In this document: piece after piece, positions 1 through 12,100 of the stretch
How positions within the stretch are numbered: position 1 is the stretch's first letter
Layout of the letters: each line of letters starts with the position of its first letter
Assembly: GCF_030867145.1 (NCBI RefSeq)
Contig: NC_134418.1
Location: 57,883,682-57,947,681, forward strand
Direction of reading: 5' to 3'
From: Opisthocomus hoazin
Lineage: Eukaryota; Chordata; Aves; Opisthocomiformes; Opisthocomidae
DNA: 64,000 bases
Program-made: the position numbers and the translations under genes
Notes under the pieces: generated by a model
Databases searched by the model: none
What the model was told of the DNA's origin: nothing
Seen by the model: the letters and a program-made list of their open reading frames with translations, nothing else

Positions 1-2108
1 GATAACGGCACGAACGACCCCCTTCCTGTGCTGCTGTGCCAGCGGTGGTGCCGCCAGCAGAAGCAATGTCAACACTGGTTCCCAGGCATCTACGAGCAAA
101 GAACAGCACAGTGTGAGGATGGCTGTGGCAATGCTGCATATCTCTTCAGCAGCTGGCGAGACATGCCATCTGTACGCAGCAAGAGGAGGTTTGTAACAGC
201 TACCTGCAGGGAGGGATTTTCCTCCAGGGAGTTGGTCTTGTAGTCTGCTTCACAAGACTTTTCTGCAGTAGCCAGCAAACATATTAAAAGATTTCAGACA
301 GCTGTGGGGAATTAATAGGTACCAGAATTTGCCAAGTGTTTGCTTATTACAGGTTCAGCAATAACAGCTGCTCTCACTCCCAAACTGAAAGATAAAAAAT
401 ATTAGCAGTAGCTCCTGCTCAGAAAGTATGTCTACAAGTCACACAGAGCCCCTTCACAGGGTTTGCACGTTCAACAGGATGTATGAACCCACTTGCTGCT
501 TAAGTCATTTTTCAACCACCATAACGATGTATAACTGCACCTCAGTACAGACCAAAAGTCATACCGGATTGTTTCTGTGCATGGTATGTCTTTTTATAAA
601 ATATCTTCTTGTGCTCAGTGGAGTACGTAAACACAGACTAGAAGAAGGCAAAGGAGAACAGTGGTACCTGCCAGAGGAGCTGCTAACTCCAGCACAGCTT
701 GGAGCAGTGGCTGCAGAAGTGCACTTGTATGAAAGCAAGATGTGACTTTACAAATTACTAAATGAACAATGTTCCTGTAAGGTACTGCTGTTCTTTCCTC
801 AGTTTACGTGCCTCACTGCCTGGTAATGACACTCCTGAACAGAAGGATCAATAAATGAAATTCTACAGTATTTTGACTCTGCTCCAGTCAGCAAGTGGCA
901 GCATCGTCTTATTCCCCACATGGGAATTAATCTGCAAAATTTACCTGTGCATATATTATCTATACTGAGGTGAATCAGTGTTTAACCTTTCAAAGAAAAG
1001 CTATACAAGAATGAAAGATAAAATAGGGGATGCTGTATGATGTATGTCACTGGTTTACAAAGTCCCTCTCGTGATCACTGAACTGTTTTGCAACAGGTCT
1101 CAAACAACAGGAGTGTGCTGAAAAGCCAGGTAGACCCTCCAGTCAGGAAGCAGCTGAGAAGAGAGTTGTTTATACACCTCTCAGTCTCCCTCTCTAATAC
1201 CTGAGCTACCACCACCAGCCGAATAAAGGGTGCAGTTCCTCAAGTTCTCCTTTCACACACAGCACAGCATGGTTTCCTTGTGTCCCCGTGTGCTGCAAAC
1301 GGTGACAGAGCACCCAGCAACTCCACCACTGTGCTTTTACCACTTGGCACAGAACATATTCATGCCAAGACTCATCTTCAGCAGAGGAGGCTGAACCGTG
1401 ATGAAATGTTCATGGGTGTCTGCCTTGAAGCTAAACGCAGGCTAAAGGATTGGAGGAGTGAGGTAGCCCGACCTCTGTACGGGCTGTAATCTCAATAGCA
1501 AAGAAATTCATCACATTGTCATACCCAGGCCAGCTCAACACTGGAGTAAGCAGCAGTAAATCTTCCAAATAGAGGGGGTGAAGGGGGCCGTCACGGCTGC
1601 AAGAGGACCACGCGCAACCGGGAGCTCACCGCAGCACCTACGACACACCCGGCACTCCCCGAGCCGTTCAGCTCAGCACCAACTTCTCACACATCTAGCA
1701 AAACCAGACTCGCTGCTCACCATCCTTCAGACCGGAATTTTGGATCAGCTTGTTCTAAGCAGCGCTGCAGAATTTCTCCGTTTCTGGCTTGTTCTGTCTC
1801 GTTTCATCTCCAGCACATACAGAGCTCAGAAGGCCAAATGGGAAGCTGCAGGTTAAAGTTCAGCTTTTGCTCCATGAATTGAAAGGTTAAGTAGCAGATT
1901 AACAGCAGGTTAAAACCAAGAATTGGAAAAGGTTTACCAATAAGTACAGGCAAACCTTCTGAGTAGGTTTGGGAACAGGGGAAACAGCAGATGCCTTCCT
2001 GGTTTATCCATTTACAGAGAGACAGATGAAGCACTTCAATGCACAATAGGAACAATAAATCATTGCCAGCTTACAATATGTAAGCTGTCATATCGACTTT
2101 TCCTATTG
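1..2108. other. Non-coding stretch, nothing recognised
   Basis: No exon with credible splice sites or recognisable protein was found here on either strand. Open frames are short and of random composition. It could be intergenic DNA downstream of the minus-strand gene whose last exon ends at 2205. Confidence 0.5.
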
Positions 2109-2114
2109 TTTATT
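2109..2114 (-). terminator. Polyadenylation signal AATAAA (minus strand)
   Basis: A canonical AATAAA read on the minus strand lies about 90 bases downstream of the stop codon of the exon at 2205-2429. The spacing fits the 3' end of a short 3' UTR and supports that exon being real. Confidence 0.45.
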
Positions 2115-2204
2115 TATGTCATTTAAAATATGTACAAAATACTCGCAAGAAGTTGTTTTATCATTTCCTCCGTACAACAATTTTTTTTTTCTGAACTACA
2201 GCCC

Positions 2205-2429
2205 TTAAGCCAAATCCATTTCAATACTGAAATATCTTGAATGAACATATAACTTAACCACGTTATCATCGTTGTCCTTCCCGCTCCTTTGTAAAGGAAG
2301 GGAGACCTCAAACACTGAAACTCCTGGTATGGCCCTCTCACCAAGCAGCAGGGTAGGCATCAGAAAAACACTATGCCTTTCTATCACAAATGGCAAAAAT
2401 TCTGTGAGCTCAAGATGTAACCACCTGTT
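2205..2429 (-). CDS. Probable last coding exon of an unrecognised minus-strand gene
   Basis: Read on the minus strand, a long pyrimidine tract (a run of T, then AACTCAG) is followed by an open frame of 74 codons ending in TAA at 2205-2207, with AATAAA shortly after. The exon is exactly 225 bases, so it starts in phase 0. The peptide is well mixed in composition, with a hydrophobic central part (FLPFVIERHSVFLMPTLLL) and an ending NVVKLYVHSRYFSIEMDLA. I do not recognise the family. It does not resemble LRRIQ3, the head-to-head neighbour of FPGT in mammals. Upstream exons of this gene were not securely found; a consensus donor GTAAGT read on the minus strand near 2978 could belong to it. Its promoter may be shared with FPGT in the CpG island to the right. 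It could also be a chance frame, but the acceptor, frame, stop and polyA signal agree. Confidence 0.45.
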   Translation of the reverse strand, partial: NRWLHLELTEFLPFVIERHSVFLMPTLLLGERAIPGVSVFEVSLPLQRSGKDNDDNVVKLYVHSRYFSIEMDLA

Positions 2430-4479
2430 CTGAGTTAAAAAAAAAAAATGAATTCAGCCAGAAGAGCTTCCCCGTCAAGAAATCGCATGTTATTCAAAAT
2501 ACATATTGCTCCTAAGGAACACAAATACACAAGTCCAAAGACAAATTGCTTCGCTTTTGCATCTTCACAAAGTATTATTATCTACCCAATGTGCATGGAG
2601 CTCCCACACACCCCAAGTGAATCAATACTGATAACATAAGTATTCGAGAGGACGCATATTTTAAGTGAAAAAACAATATTGCAAATGCACGTTCTTAGAC
2701 CAAGCCCATTTAACTGAACTCTGACCAGGCCTTCTACCTGTTTCACAGCAGACTTTGAGCAATAGTTTCTCAACGCTCAAGTGTCAGATTTTCTGGAGTA
2801 GAAACAAGATGTTCAGTATTCAGTTAACTTCTTCACGACAAGCTTTCCTCTTTGATTCATCCCTCAGTGATCCAGGAAGAGAATACAAAGACAATGTAAC
2901 CGGCTACGTGCTCAGCTTTGAAACAAGAATTTCAGACAACCACAGAAAATACCCGGGTATTTGCTACAATATTACTTACGAAATCGCATACACCCACAGG
3001 GCAGAAGAAAGCCCAGCAGCACTAATTGTCCAAGTTGCGCTAACCATGCGTCGTATACGACACACTGCACTCCAAAGGGTCACAGAAAGCGCTGTGCTCA
3101 CTACTGGCAGGACTCCACAACACTCCCGTTTCATTTACACACCGAATGCTCACACACACACACAGGGAGCTGCGTACTAATCCACCCTCTCCACCCGACC
3201 CAAGGGCTGCAGACCGCGCTGCACCTACGGCTGCTGACGCCAAACACCCAAGGGTAAGGGCCAAGGGTAAGGGAGACAGCGTGATCGGGCAGCAGGGGAG
3301 GCAGCTTGCAGCAACACACAACAGCATACGCGTTTTCTTCGACTCTGTAACCACAGTCTCCACAGAAAAACTCAATATAAGGATTTAGACTTCAGTTAAA
3401 TACCAGTGTAAATAGTTCTGCTCTTAAAAAAAGCTCTGCTGGGATTCTTTCCTAAGCACAAATGGCGAACTCCGCTTCCATCACTCAGACAACATGCTTC
3501 TCCTGGAGCAGTTTACTGGCTCTGCCACTGCATCTAACAAACCACCAATGTTACTTTATGTATTGTTTGAAATTTGGGGGGACAAGGCAACACAGTATTG
3601 ATGAAAATCTATTATTCCCTGGAATCAACCATCAGGTTAAATGACTATAAAACATTACTATTAAAAGGACAAAATTATTACCATGAATAGTTGGATCCAA
3701 TAATTATTCCAGACTTGGGTTATCTTAGAGAGTGCAAACACAAACGTGTGCATTAAGAAGCCTGACTAATGATGAAAAGTTCCAAACAAAAATTCTGTTG
3801 ACCTGCAGCAATATTTCTCTGCAAGCATTAGGCTCCCAATTACAGCTTCAAAGGCTTGCTGCAGCTAAAAACAAATTAGTGTTATTGTCAGTAAACCACT
3901 AATTATTTTTTATCTCTGGTAGTTTCCTAAATGATTCGTAAATTATCATGTATTTTTAATCGCACTGTGAAAACTGCGTCACTACTCAGCTAAATACATA
4001 CGGGTTATAAAAGACACCTCTCCCTAACTGCACTTAGATATACAATGTCTTGAGACACGTGAGGCGGGGACAGATTCAGAAGAGCACAGTCAATAAGGGG
4101 GAATCTGCCATAACACAATTTCCCAATTTCAATGCCTTTTTTGCTATTCAGAAAGCTAGGAACCCTCCCTTGGCAAATGCATTACCGACAGGGAACGGGA
4201 CGCAGGAAAACCTGCTGGTTAGCATGCGAGGGTTCCCAGCTTCGTCAAGAATCACTCATTCTTCTAACTTAGAAAGTGTTTGCTCAACGTCCACAGCGCT
4301 TTTTAATGTAACCAGGGCAATGCAGTTTTTAACTGGGTTCAAGAAACACAGCCAATAGGCAGGATTCATTACTAAAGCTACCTTAGCCAGAAGGTAAGAA
4401 AGGGGGAAAACGGTATTAAAAAAAATAAACAAAAAACAAAAACTGTAACAAGCAGTGGATCTTCACGTGTTGTAACTAA
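2430..4479. other. Non-coding stretch left of the CpG island
   Basis: No exon could be assigned with confidence. It may be introns of the minus-strand gene ending at 2205. A short CA run lies near 3150-3165. Base composition changes sharply to GC-rich at about 4480. Confidence 0.4.
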
Positions 4480-4921
4480 GCCTTACGCCGGTACAGCTGG
4501 ACTTGGGATCCGGGGCGTTCTTCCCGCCGAGGTCAGCCCAGCCGCTGCCAGCAAGGAGACCTCCACGTAAAGCCAAGAGCAGAGGCGTCGTCCCAACCAC
4601 GCCGCCCGCGCTGCGCACGGACAGGCCCCCGACCGCGGGCCAGGGCTCTGCGGGCCGCGCTGCTTCGGAGCCTCTTCCCGCCCCTCGCAGCAGCCGGGCT
4701 CCACCCTGGCTCAGCCACGCTCCCCCGGCCAGCGGAACGCTGCGTGTGGGGGTGCGGGACACCGGGGCGGGGCGGGGCGGAGCAGGCGGACGGACCCCGC
4801 GTCTCTGCGCTGTCGTTACTGACTGGGGCGGTCGCCGCCGCGCCGCAGGACACCTCAGGCCGGCCCGGCAGCAGCGCAGCCCCCCGTCCGCCCCTCACCT
4901 CCCGCCAGCGGCCGGCGGCCA

Positions 4922-5007
4922 CCGCCAACCGCGGGCCGCGGGACGCGTGACGGCTCCCCCTCTGCCGCCAACCGCGGGCCGCGGGACGCGTGACGGCTCC
5001 CCCTCTG
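4922..5007. repeat. Perfect 43-bp tandem duplication in the FPGT promoter
   Basis: The bases 4922-4964 are repeated without a mismatch at 4965-5007. Each unit contains a CGCGGGCCGCGGG core and a GGACGCGTGACGG segment that includes a CRE half-site (TGACG). The repeat ends about 115 bases before the start codon. Confidence 0.95.
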
Positions 5008-5122
5008 CCTTCCCGCGCCCCGCCCCTCCCGGCCCCGCGCACGCCCCGCCCCGCCCCACGCCGCGCTTCCGGGTCGGGCGCTGACGGTGCGCCCCGCCCC
5101 GCCCCGCGGGCCCGGCCCGGCC

Positions 5123-5201
5123 ATGGCGGCGGCGGGGGAGCGCGGCGCGGCGCGGCGGGAGGCCACGGGCCGGCGGCTGGCGCGGTTCGCCGCGCTCCGA
5201 G
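5123..5201 (+). CDS. FPGT: FPGT coding exon 1
   Basis: Encodes the Ala/Arg-rich N-terminus (26 codons plus 1 base), ending at a GTGGGG donor. The next codon is split G|GG across intron 1, which is only 122 bases. Confidence 0.9.
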
Positions 5202-8200
5202 GTGGGGCGGCCCCGGGGCGAGCAGCCGGGGCGGGGTCCCGGGGGCCGGGGGCTGCTCGGGCTCGGCCCGCCGGCTGGGGGGGGGTCCCGCCTCGCCTGA
5301 CGCCGCGCGCGCTGTGCCCGCAGGGAAGGCCGCCCGCCCCGGCCACTTCTGGGACGTCGTGGCGGTGACGGCGGCCGACGCGGAGCAGGCGCTCCCCTAC
5401 CGGCGGCAGCTGGCGGAGAAGCTGAGCAGGAAGGAGCTGCCGCTGGGCGCCCGGTACCACGTCTTCGCGGACCCGCCCGGACCGAAGATCGGTGGGGTCC
5501 CGGGGCCGCGGGAGGGGGTGGGGGGGGGGGGGTGTGCAGGCCGGGCCGCTGCGGTGCCTGCTCGGGCCGCTGCGGGGCGCTGCGGGGCCCGGCGCCTCGC
5601 GCGCACGGCGGGCACGTGTGCTGGCACGCGGGGCGGGCCGCGGCGTGCGAGTAGCGCGTGCCTAGCGCTGACGTCATGCTGTGACGTCATGATGCACCGT
5701 TGCTGTCGGTCGGAAGCAGGCCTGGCGCTGGCGCTGGTGGGTGCGGGGGCTCCCAGCGCGGGTGGGCCCGCAGCACCGGCCGGGCCGCAGGCGAGGGCAC
5801 GGTGCCCCCACGAGCGTGTCGCTGCAGGCCGGCGGCGCGGCGTGGCGTGGCGCGGCCGCTCCGTGGGCGCGGTGCAGGTTCAGCTGGGCCGTTGCGCTCC
5901 CCGTCGTGACGCCAGGGCCCGTGGCGTGGCTGGAGCGGGCGCGTGTTGGCGGGGCTTTCCCGCGCCTGTCGCGCGGGGCGCGGAGCGTCGCTGACCGGTG
6001 GGTTTGCGCCCCGCGCTGCCCGCCCTAGCCCGTGGTTTGAGTAGTCCCGGTGTGTTTTAGCGTAGCACCCGGTGTGCAGCGGAAGCCGGGAGGAAAGCGG
6101 TCAGGCCGCCCGCGGCATCCCCTGGGGCTGCTGGTGCCTGCGCGCGCAGGCGGGACAGCGCTGTCGGCAGCGCAGAGCGACAGGCAGAGGTGGATCTTCA
6201 GCCATCCAGCAATCTTGGGGAGTGGGGGGAGCGCCTGAAAACATCCCGAGCCGGTTCCTCGTGTCCTGCGTTGTAAATGGCCAAAGTTCTTTGGAACTTT
6301 TTTTGTCATTGGTGGAGCTCCGGGTGAGGGGTTTGTGCGGCTGAGTTACGGCCTGCGGGGATGGCGGGAGGTTCCGGCGCTGGGGCCGGCCGGAGGGCGG
6401 CGGGGAGGGGAGGACAGGGCGTTTTCCCACGAGCTGCCTGCTCGAGATGCCCTCCCCGCTGAGCGCAGGAGGCTCCCAAAGCAGCGGGTTTGTCAGCTGC
6501 GGAACCGCAGAGACCCTGCCGTCAGAGCTGGCTGAGGACCTTTCAGATATCCGTGCATCTGGTGACACTCGGTTTGTTTAAGAGATCGCATCGGCAGTCG
6601 TAAGGACTTTCTTGAAAATTAGTGACAACCTATTTTCTAAAGCAGAAGGCAGCGTTTAAATCTTGCTGCCTGGTCTCCCTGCCGCCGCACCAGATCCCAG
6701 TGTGCTTCACATGGCAGTGCAGGTGTTATTGATGCTCTTTTCAGCAGATATTAAAAGTCGTTTTCTTTAGGAAATGGTGGATCAACACTTCATGCTCTTC
6801 AATGCTTGGAAGATCTCTATGGTGATAAGTGGACTTCTTTTATTGTGCTGCTGATTCATTCTGGTAAATTCTCTTTTATGTTTCACACTCTGAAGTCATA
6901 CCTCCCCTTTTTTTTTTTCCTGAAAATAATGTGATGTCAGAGAAGGAGTCAGAGGTCTGGAAGACAGTTCCCGCAGAAGAGTAATCCAAAGTGTGTCTGG
7001 TCTGGTCATTTGAATTTCGATCGATACTTCAGGCACTTCAGCTGTTTGATCAAACAGTGGAGAAAGTAGTGGCATTCAGAGTATCTGAATTCAGATTCCG
7101 CCTTGAAACACCCATTTAGGGAGCATGGCCCTCTCTGCAGGGGACCTAGGGCTCCTCGCAACCAGAGGCGGGCTGGGTGCTTGCCTGCTTACCCAGTTGG
7201 AACGCTTCCAAAAGGGGCATCCGTCCTGCAGGGGAGAAAGAAGCCGGGCAATAACAAATCACCTGAGCAAACCACTGCTTGTTTGACTGACGTCTGACTT
7301 TAAATTCCCGGCAGGGGGGTGGGGGTCCTCCTTTTCCTCAAGCGAAAAGCAGGCGTCGTGTGCTTGCTTCACTGTAGCTATAGACAAGTGGTCCATAACT
7401 CCAGCTCTGAAGCAAACTAAAGATAATGAAATCAACCACAGTTTTAATATGAGGTATTTAAGGCCTGCTAAATTTTGGACATAAGGTCAGATCTGCTTTT
7501 ACAAATGTTTAAAGAAGAATGATTGATGATTTTTTTTATACCTCGCATTTTCTGAGGAATACTTAGAATATGTCCAAGCTGGGGGGGGCGGGGGGTGTTA
7601 CACCTTTGTGTATGTGTAAAATAGGTGCATAGGTGTAGTTTTTGCTCACTTATATACTGTGTCTCTGTATAATTGAAAATGTCTTTTTCTTCAAGGTGGT
7701 TACAGTCAACGTTTACCAAATGCAAGTGCCCTGGGAAAGATTTTCACAGCTTTGCCTTTTGGCAATCCCGTTTACCAGATGCTGGAACTGAAGCTCGCCA
7801 TGTACATTGATTTTCCTAGTCACATGAAACCAGGAATTCTCATTACGTGTTCAGACGACATCGAACTTTACAGCACTGGAGTTGCAGAAGCTGTCACGTT
7901 TGATAAACCTGGGTTTACGGCGTTAGCTCACCCTTCAGATTTGACAGTTGGGACCACTCATGGAGTGTTTGTTTTAGATCCGTCCAGTTTTTCAGGAAAA
8001 GGAGGACTTGAGTACACGTCTTGCCATCGTTTCCTGCACAAGCCTGATATTGAGACGATGCGGCAGTGTGGCGCGGTGTGCGTTAGGGGGAATTCTCAGC
8101 CGAGTTCCTCTGGAGGCCACAGTGACTCAGAGATGGACTTGGAGTGTGTGTATACAGACAGTATATTTTACATGGATCACAGCACTGCAAAACAGTTATT

Positions 8201-9146
8201 GACATTTTATAAGCAGATGGGCTCTCTTTGCTGTGAAATAGACGTATATGGTGACTTCCTCCAGGCCCTGGGACCCAGAGCCACTCAGGATTACATAAAA
8301 AATACAAGTAATGTCACTGAAGAGGAATCACAGTTGGTAGCAGTATGGGAGAAGCTGTACTCTCTTCTGAAGGGAACCGCGCTTAACGTTATAGTCTTAA
8401 ACAACTCTAAGTTCTACCACATTGGAACTACCCAGGAGTACTTGTTTCACTTCACATCTGATAGCAACCTGAAATTTGAGCTTGACTTACTGTCTGTGGC
8501 TTTTAGCATCTTTTCTGACGACGCAGCTGAGACCCTGGGTCAGTCAGCAAGTATCGTTCAAAGCATACTTGAGCCCGGGTGTCTCATAGGACCTGGGTCC
8601 GTTATTGAGTACTCTCGGATTGGCCCTGAAGTCTCAGTAGGGAAGAAAAGCATCATTAGTGGAGTGTGCGTAAATTTTAAAGTAGACATACCTGCGAACT
8701 GCTTTCTGAGTTCATTAAGTATAAAAATTAACAATCAAGTAAAGTATGTAAGTATGGTGTTTGGTGTAGAAGATGACTTGAAAAAAGGTGTGAAGTTGTT
8801 GTCAGATACGCATTCCCTCCAGTTTTTTGGAGTCAGCTTGCTAGAATGCTTGGACCTCTGGGGTGTCACGGTTTCAGACCAGCTCTTCTCCGGTGAGCAC
8901 GCACGTTTGAGGCTGTGGACTGCTAGGATTTTTCCTGTTTGTTCCACTTTAAATGAATCGGTTAGAATGTCGTTAAAAATGTTAGATTCTGTGCAGCACA
9001 TGTCAGCCCTTAAACTGGATGGCTTCAAGCTCGTGTCTGTTGAAGAAATGCTCACCTACAAAGATGTAGAAGACATGTTGAAGTTTAGGAAGCAAATTTA
9101 TGATGAAATCTGTCTGCAAGAACCAAAAGAGAAGTCTGGTTTGTAG
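5123..9146 (+). CDS. FPGT: Fucose-1-phosphate guanylyltransferase, complete, four coding exons
   Basis: The coding exons 5123-5201, 5324-5491, 6771-6863 and 7696-9146 join in frame to a 596-residue protein, close to the length of human FPGT (about 590-607). The enzyme (GDP-L-fucose pyrophosphorylase, cytosolic) joins GTP and beta-L-fucose-1-phosphate to give GDP-fucose and pyrophosphate in the fucose salvage pathway, after fucokinase. The family is recognisable throughout: [11 protein letters not shown] and [20 protein letters not shown] in exon 2, [20 protein letters not shown] in exon 3, and [40 protein letters not shown] and [20 protein letters not shown] in exon 4. The ATG at 5123 has a strong context (G at -3 and +4) and sits in the CpG island. 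All introns are GT-AG. There are no internal stops, so the gene looks functional, unlike TNNI3K and LRRC53 to its right. Confidence 0.97.
5324..5491 (+). CDS. FPGT: FPGT coding exon 2
   Basis: Follows a CCCGCAG acceptor and ends before GTGGGG. It encodes the conserved FWDVV and [11 protein letters not shown] segments. 168 bases, phase 1 at both ends. Confidence 0.95.
5669..5689. promoter_or_regulatory. Two consensus CRE sites in FPGT intron 2
   Basis: Two full palindromic TGACGTCA sites lie at 5669-5676 and 5682-5689, five bases apart, inside the CpG island. CREB/ATF-family proteins are known to bind this octamer. A matched pair at 13-bp spacing suggests a cAMP- or stress-responsive element acting on FPGT, which is inference. 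Confidence 0.75.
6771..6863 (+). CDS. FPGT: FPGT coding exon 3
   Basis: Acceptor TTTTCTTTAG, donor GTAAAT. It encodes the conserved glycine-rich GNGGST segment and the stretch ending IVLLIHSG. 93 bases, phase 1 at both ends, so 1.28 kb of intron separates it from exon 2. Confidence 0.95.
7696..9146 (+). CDS. FPGT: FPGT coding exon 4 (main exon)
   Basis: Acceptor TTCTTCAAG, then an uninterrupted frame to the stop TAG at 9144-9146. It carries three quarters of the protein, including most of the fucose pyrophosphorylase domain and the C-terminal part. The very large last exon matches the mammalian gene structure. Confidence 0.97.
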
Positions 9147-12100
9147 AAGGAATGGTACTTGAACAAATTTCCCGTTTCCGTTTGTGGATGGTTGATTACT
9201 TCCCAGCTTGTAGAAATCACAAGGGAAAATTACACAGATCTTTGATTTCATTGAAGTAGAAATAATGAAATTTCATTAACGTTGTTGTTGTAGCATAACA
9301 TAAATAATGCAGCAAATACAGATAAACTATTCTTTTGATGAAAGAAGTAATGAAATATTTCAGATCTCTGAAAACACTAATTGGTATGCAGGTTATTATG
9401 TTTTTTCGTCTTTGAGAACAAATTAATTAGAAATGTGACTGAAAACTGCTTTAAAAGTTTTTCAGAGTAGAACATTAGCTCCAGCAAAATGGAATGATAT
9501 AGCAATAACTTATGTTTCTCTCTTTTCATGCTGCCTTCTTACAGTACTGCTTCAAATAGGTAGACATAAATTTATTAAAAGTACTTTGTAAATCAAGACA
9601 TTCTGTCTTAACACATCAGTCATTTTCTTTCCCTGTTTTTTGTTTTCATTTTGTAATGTTTTTGTACTTTATTGCTTTTCATCAAAGAGATTTGCTTGAG
9701 AGATCGTTCTTTGCCTTGTGACTAATAATATTGGGGTGAAAACGTGGCATCAAGACATACTGTTTATTTGGTTTTTTACTGTTACTCGTTTGGAAGCTGG
9801 CAGTTTGATTGGGCAGCTACCAACTTCTTGTTATCCACAGATTTACTGATGTGTGCCACATGAAAACCTACGTTTCGTATTTCTCTGAACTGAGCTGTCG
9901 GGGTCCTTGGGGGGATGCTTAATCCTCGTGCCGACCAGTGGAGCAGACAACAGAGAGGTCGACTGTTGTGAGTGGGAGCACGATGCGCAGCTTCCGAGCA
10001 GCACACGATAGCTAGTCTCTCTTCCCCTTCTCCACCCCTTACGGATGGAGGTGTCCCTTTGCTGCTAGTGCAGGTGCCAAAGGTCCAGCTCCAAATAGAG
10101 AAGTATGCTTTTTGTACTCTGTTCTGGCCTGATGGAAAAGCAGAGTGCTGTTTCTGTGTGTACAACTTTAAATGTACTTTTCTCTGTTCCCTCTTCCCCA
10201 CCCTCCTTTTTTAAAAACGCAGGCGGTGTCACAGCAGGTCATGCCGGTGCTCCGTCTAGCCCTGTCCGCAAGCCTGTCCAATTCTGTGCCCCTCTGTTTT
10301 CAGCAGCTCGTTACGTGAACAATCAGTATATACCTCAGTACTGCAAGGTCAAAAAAGCTCGGTCACACAAAGTTTATATTCAGACACCTCAAATCATTTA
10401 TTTTTAATTTTGCTTCTACAGTGACTGCATTTTTAGTTTTTCCATTTCTTGCTATTTTTAAGAATGCACTGTGTATCATATCGATGTAATTTGACTGCAA
10501 ACACAGTCTGCATCTTTTTCTCTTGCATTTAGCTATGGGTTTTCATGTTTTATTTAATGTTTCATTATAATAGTGTCTATCTCCCTACTGAATCAGTTCC
10601 CTAATGGCATCTTTCTTATGCCACCTATGAGGTAGCAGTGTAATAAATACCTCCTGAATATTACCCAGGCTGGTTTAGCCTTCGCCAGGTTTCTTCCTCA
10701 TCGGTAAAGAAACCTTTCAAGAGAGACAGTATTTTTCCTGAGGGTCCCTTCTGAACAAGAAGAAATACAAAGGAGCTAGGCATGGAGGTTGGGAATCGCT
10801 GAGGTGTACTTCGAGGGAATAAGGAGAATTTCTGAGCAAACAGGTTTTAAAAGTCGTTATAAAATACTAGTTTAACAATGGAAACAGCAGTAGATTTGAG
10901 AACTCTAAGGTCCAAGACAAATGCATCAAGTCGCAAACAGTCATAGAACATGGAGCATGAAATTGTGGTTTGTGTGTCCTCCTGTTCGCGTGATCTGTTC
11001 ATCTATTGTTAGAGTGTACAAAACATTTTGGGGAAAACAAATGTTTGACATATACTTTGTGTTTTCTATTGGAGAGCAAACTTTGTTCTGAAAAGTCTTC
11101 CTTGATGACAGCGTTACTGCTAGACAAGCTTTCTGGATGTTTACTAACAGTAAAATGAAGTTGCATTCTTTTAACATGATTACTCACTTTAACTGTTACA
11201 ACTGCACTAAATCTAAATTCCGTAAGTACCGTGTATTGATTTCATTACTGAAAGTAATCTGTATATAAACAGAAAATGGATTTTCTTCTGACAGATAAGT
11301 AATGAGAAAAAAGAATGAGAAAAAGCATACTGGCTAAACAGCTTTTGGAAAGTGTTGGGGTAGACTCGATCAAGTAGCAGCTGCTATGGTCTTTGAAGCA
11401 GTGTTCCTTCCAAGAAAATAAAACAAACCCAGGAGTGGAATCCTGGTGGTAGCCGTGCCTGGCGCCTGGGTCAGCAGCTGCCTCAGGCTCCGTCCGTCCT
11501 CCAGGTGCGCAAGGAGAGGCAGGAGGTGCTCCGTAGAGTGTTTCACATTTTCGTGCCTGGCCTGCTGTTGTCCTGCCCTGGTCTGCTCAGATGTGCTGGC
11601 CGAGCTGCAGCCAGGATGGGTAATAAGTATTGTCCTGCAAGAAAGTGTTGTTCTCTGGGATGCGCTATCCATTGCTGCTGTTCCTTAACCTGCCCTCTGG
11701 GCCAGGATGATCCCAGTTCCTAGGAACCGGTAAGTGTTGCACCGCCGTTCTGACATGCTGCGCGGGAGAGGGACTGTGGCTTTGACGCGGCGGTCGTCTC
11801 CGCTGGAATGCCTTAGCCTCGACAGCCTGCGGGTCGGACCACAAACCCGGGCTCGCACTCTCGTGGCAGGTGTTGTGAGCCCGGTGGGTGCTCACGAGGG
11901 TCCGCAGAGAACCCTGGCCCTGGCACGTGCAAATAAATGCTCGTAAAAAGCCCAGGTTATGCAATTCACGGATAGCTGCTGGGAAGCTCAGCTGCGTCTT
12001 TCTCACTGCGGGCAAAAACACTTTCGCTGTCCTCAGTCCTGCTGCCAAGGACCTAATCGAGGGAAACTTCTGTCAAGATTTGCTGAAAGTATTCTTTGGC

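Larger units (their letters stand above)
4480..6100 (+). promoter_or_regulatory. FPGT: CpG island promoter of FPGT, possibly bidirectional
   Basis: The stretch is extremely GC- and CpG-rich compared with both flanks. It carries clustered GC boxes (GGGGCGGGGCGGGGCGG near 4764-4780 and CCCCGCCCCGCCCC near 5045-5060 and 5092-5106) just upstream of the FPGT start codon at 5123. No TATA box is evident, which is typical of a housekeeping CpG promoter with Sp-family sites. The island continues through exons 1 and 2 and into intron 2. Long open frames on both strands here are products of GC richness, not genes. If the minus-strand gene ending at 2205 is real, this island may serve it too. Confidence 0.85.

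Noticed and set aside
4503-5994. Several long overlapping frames on both strands (up to 334 codons)
   Set aside because: They lie in the CpG island, where stop codons are rare. Only FPGT exons 1 and 2 have splice sites and recognisable protein.
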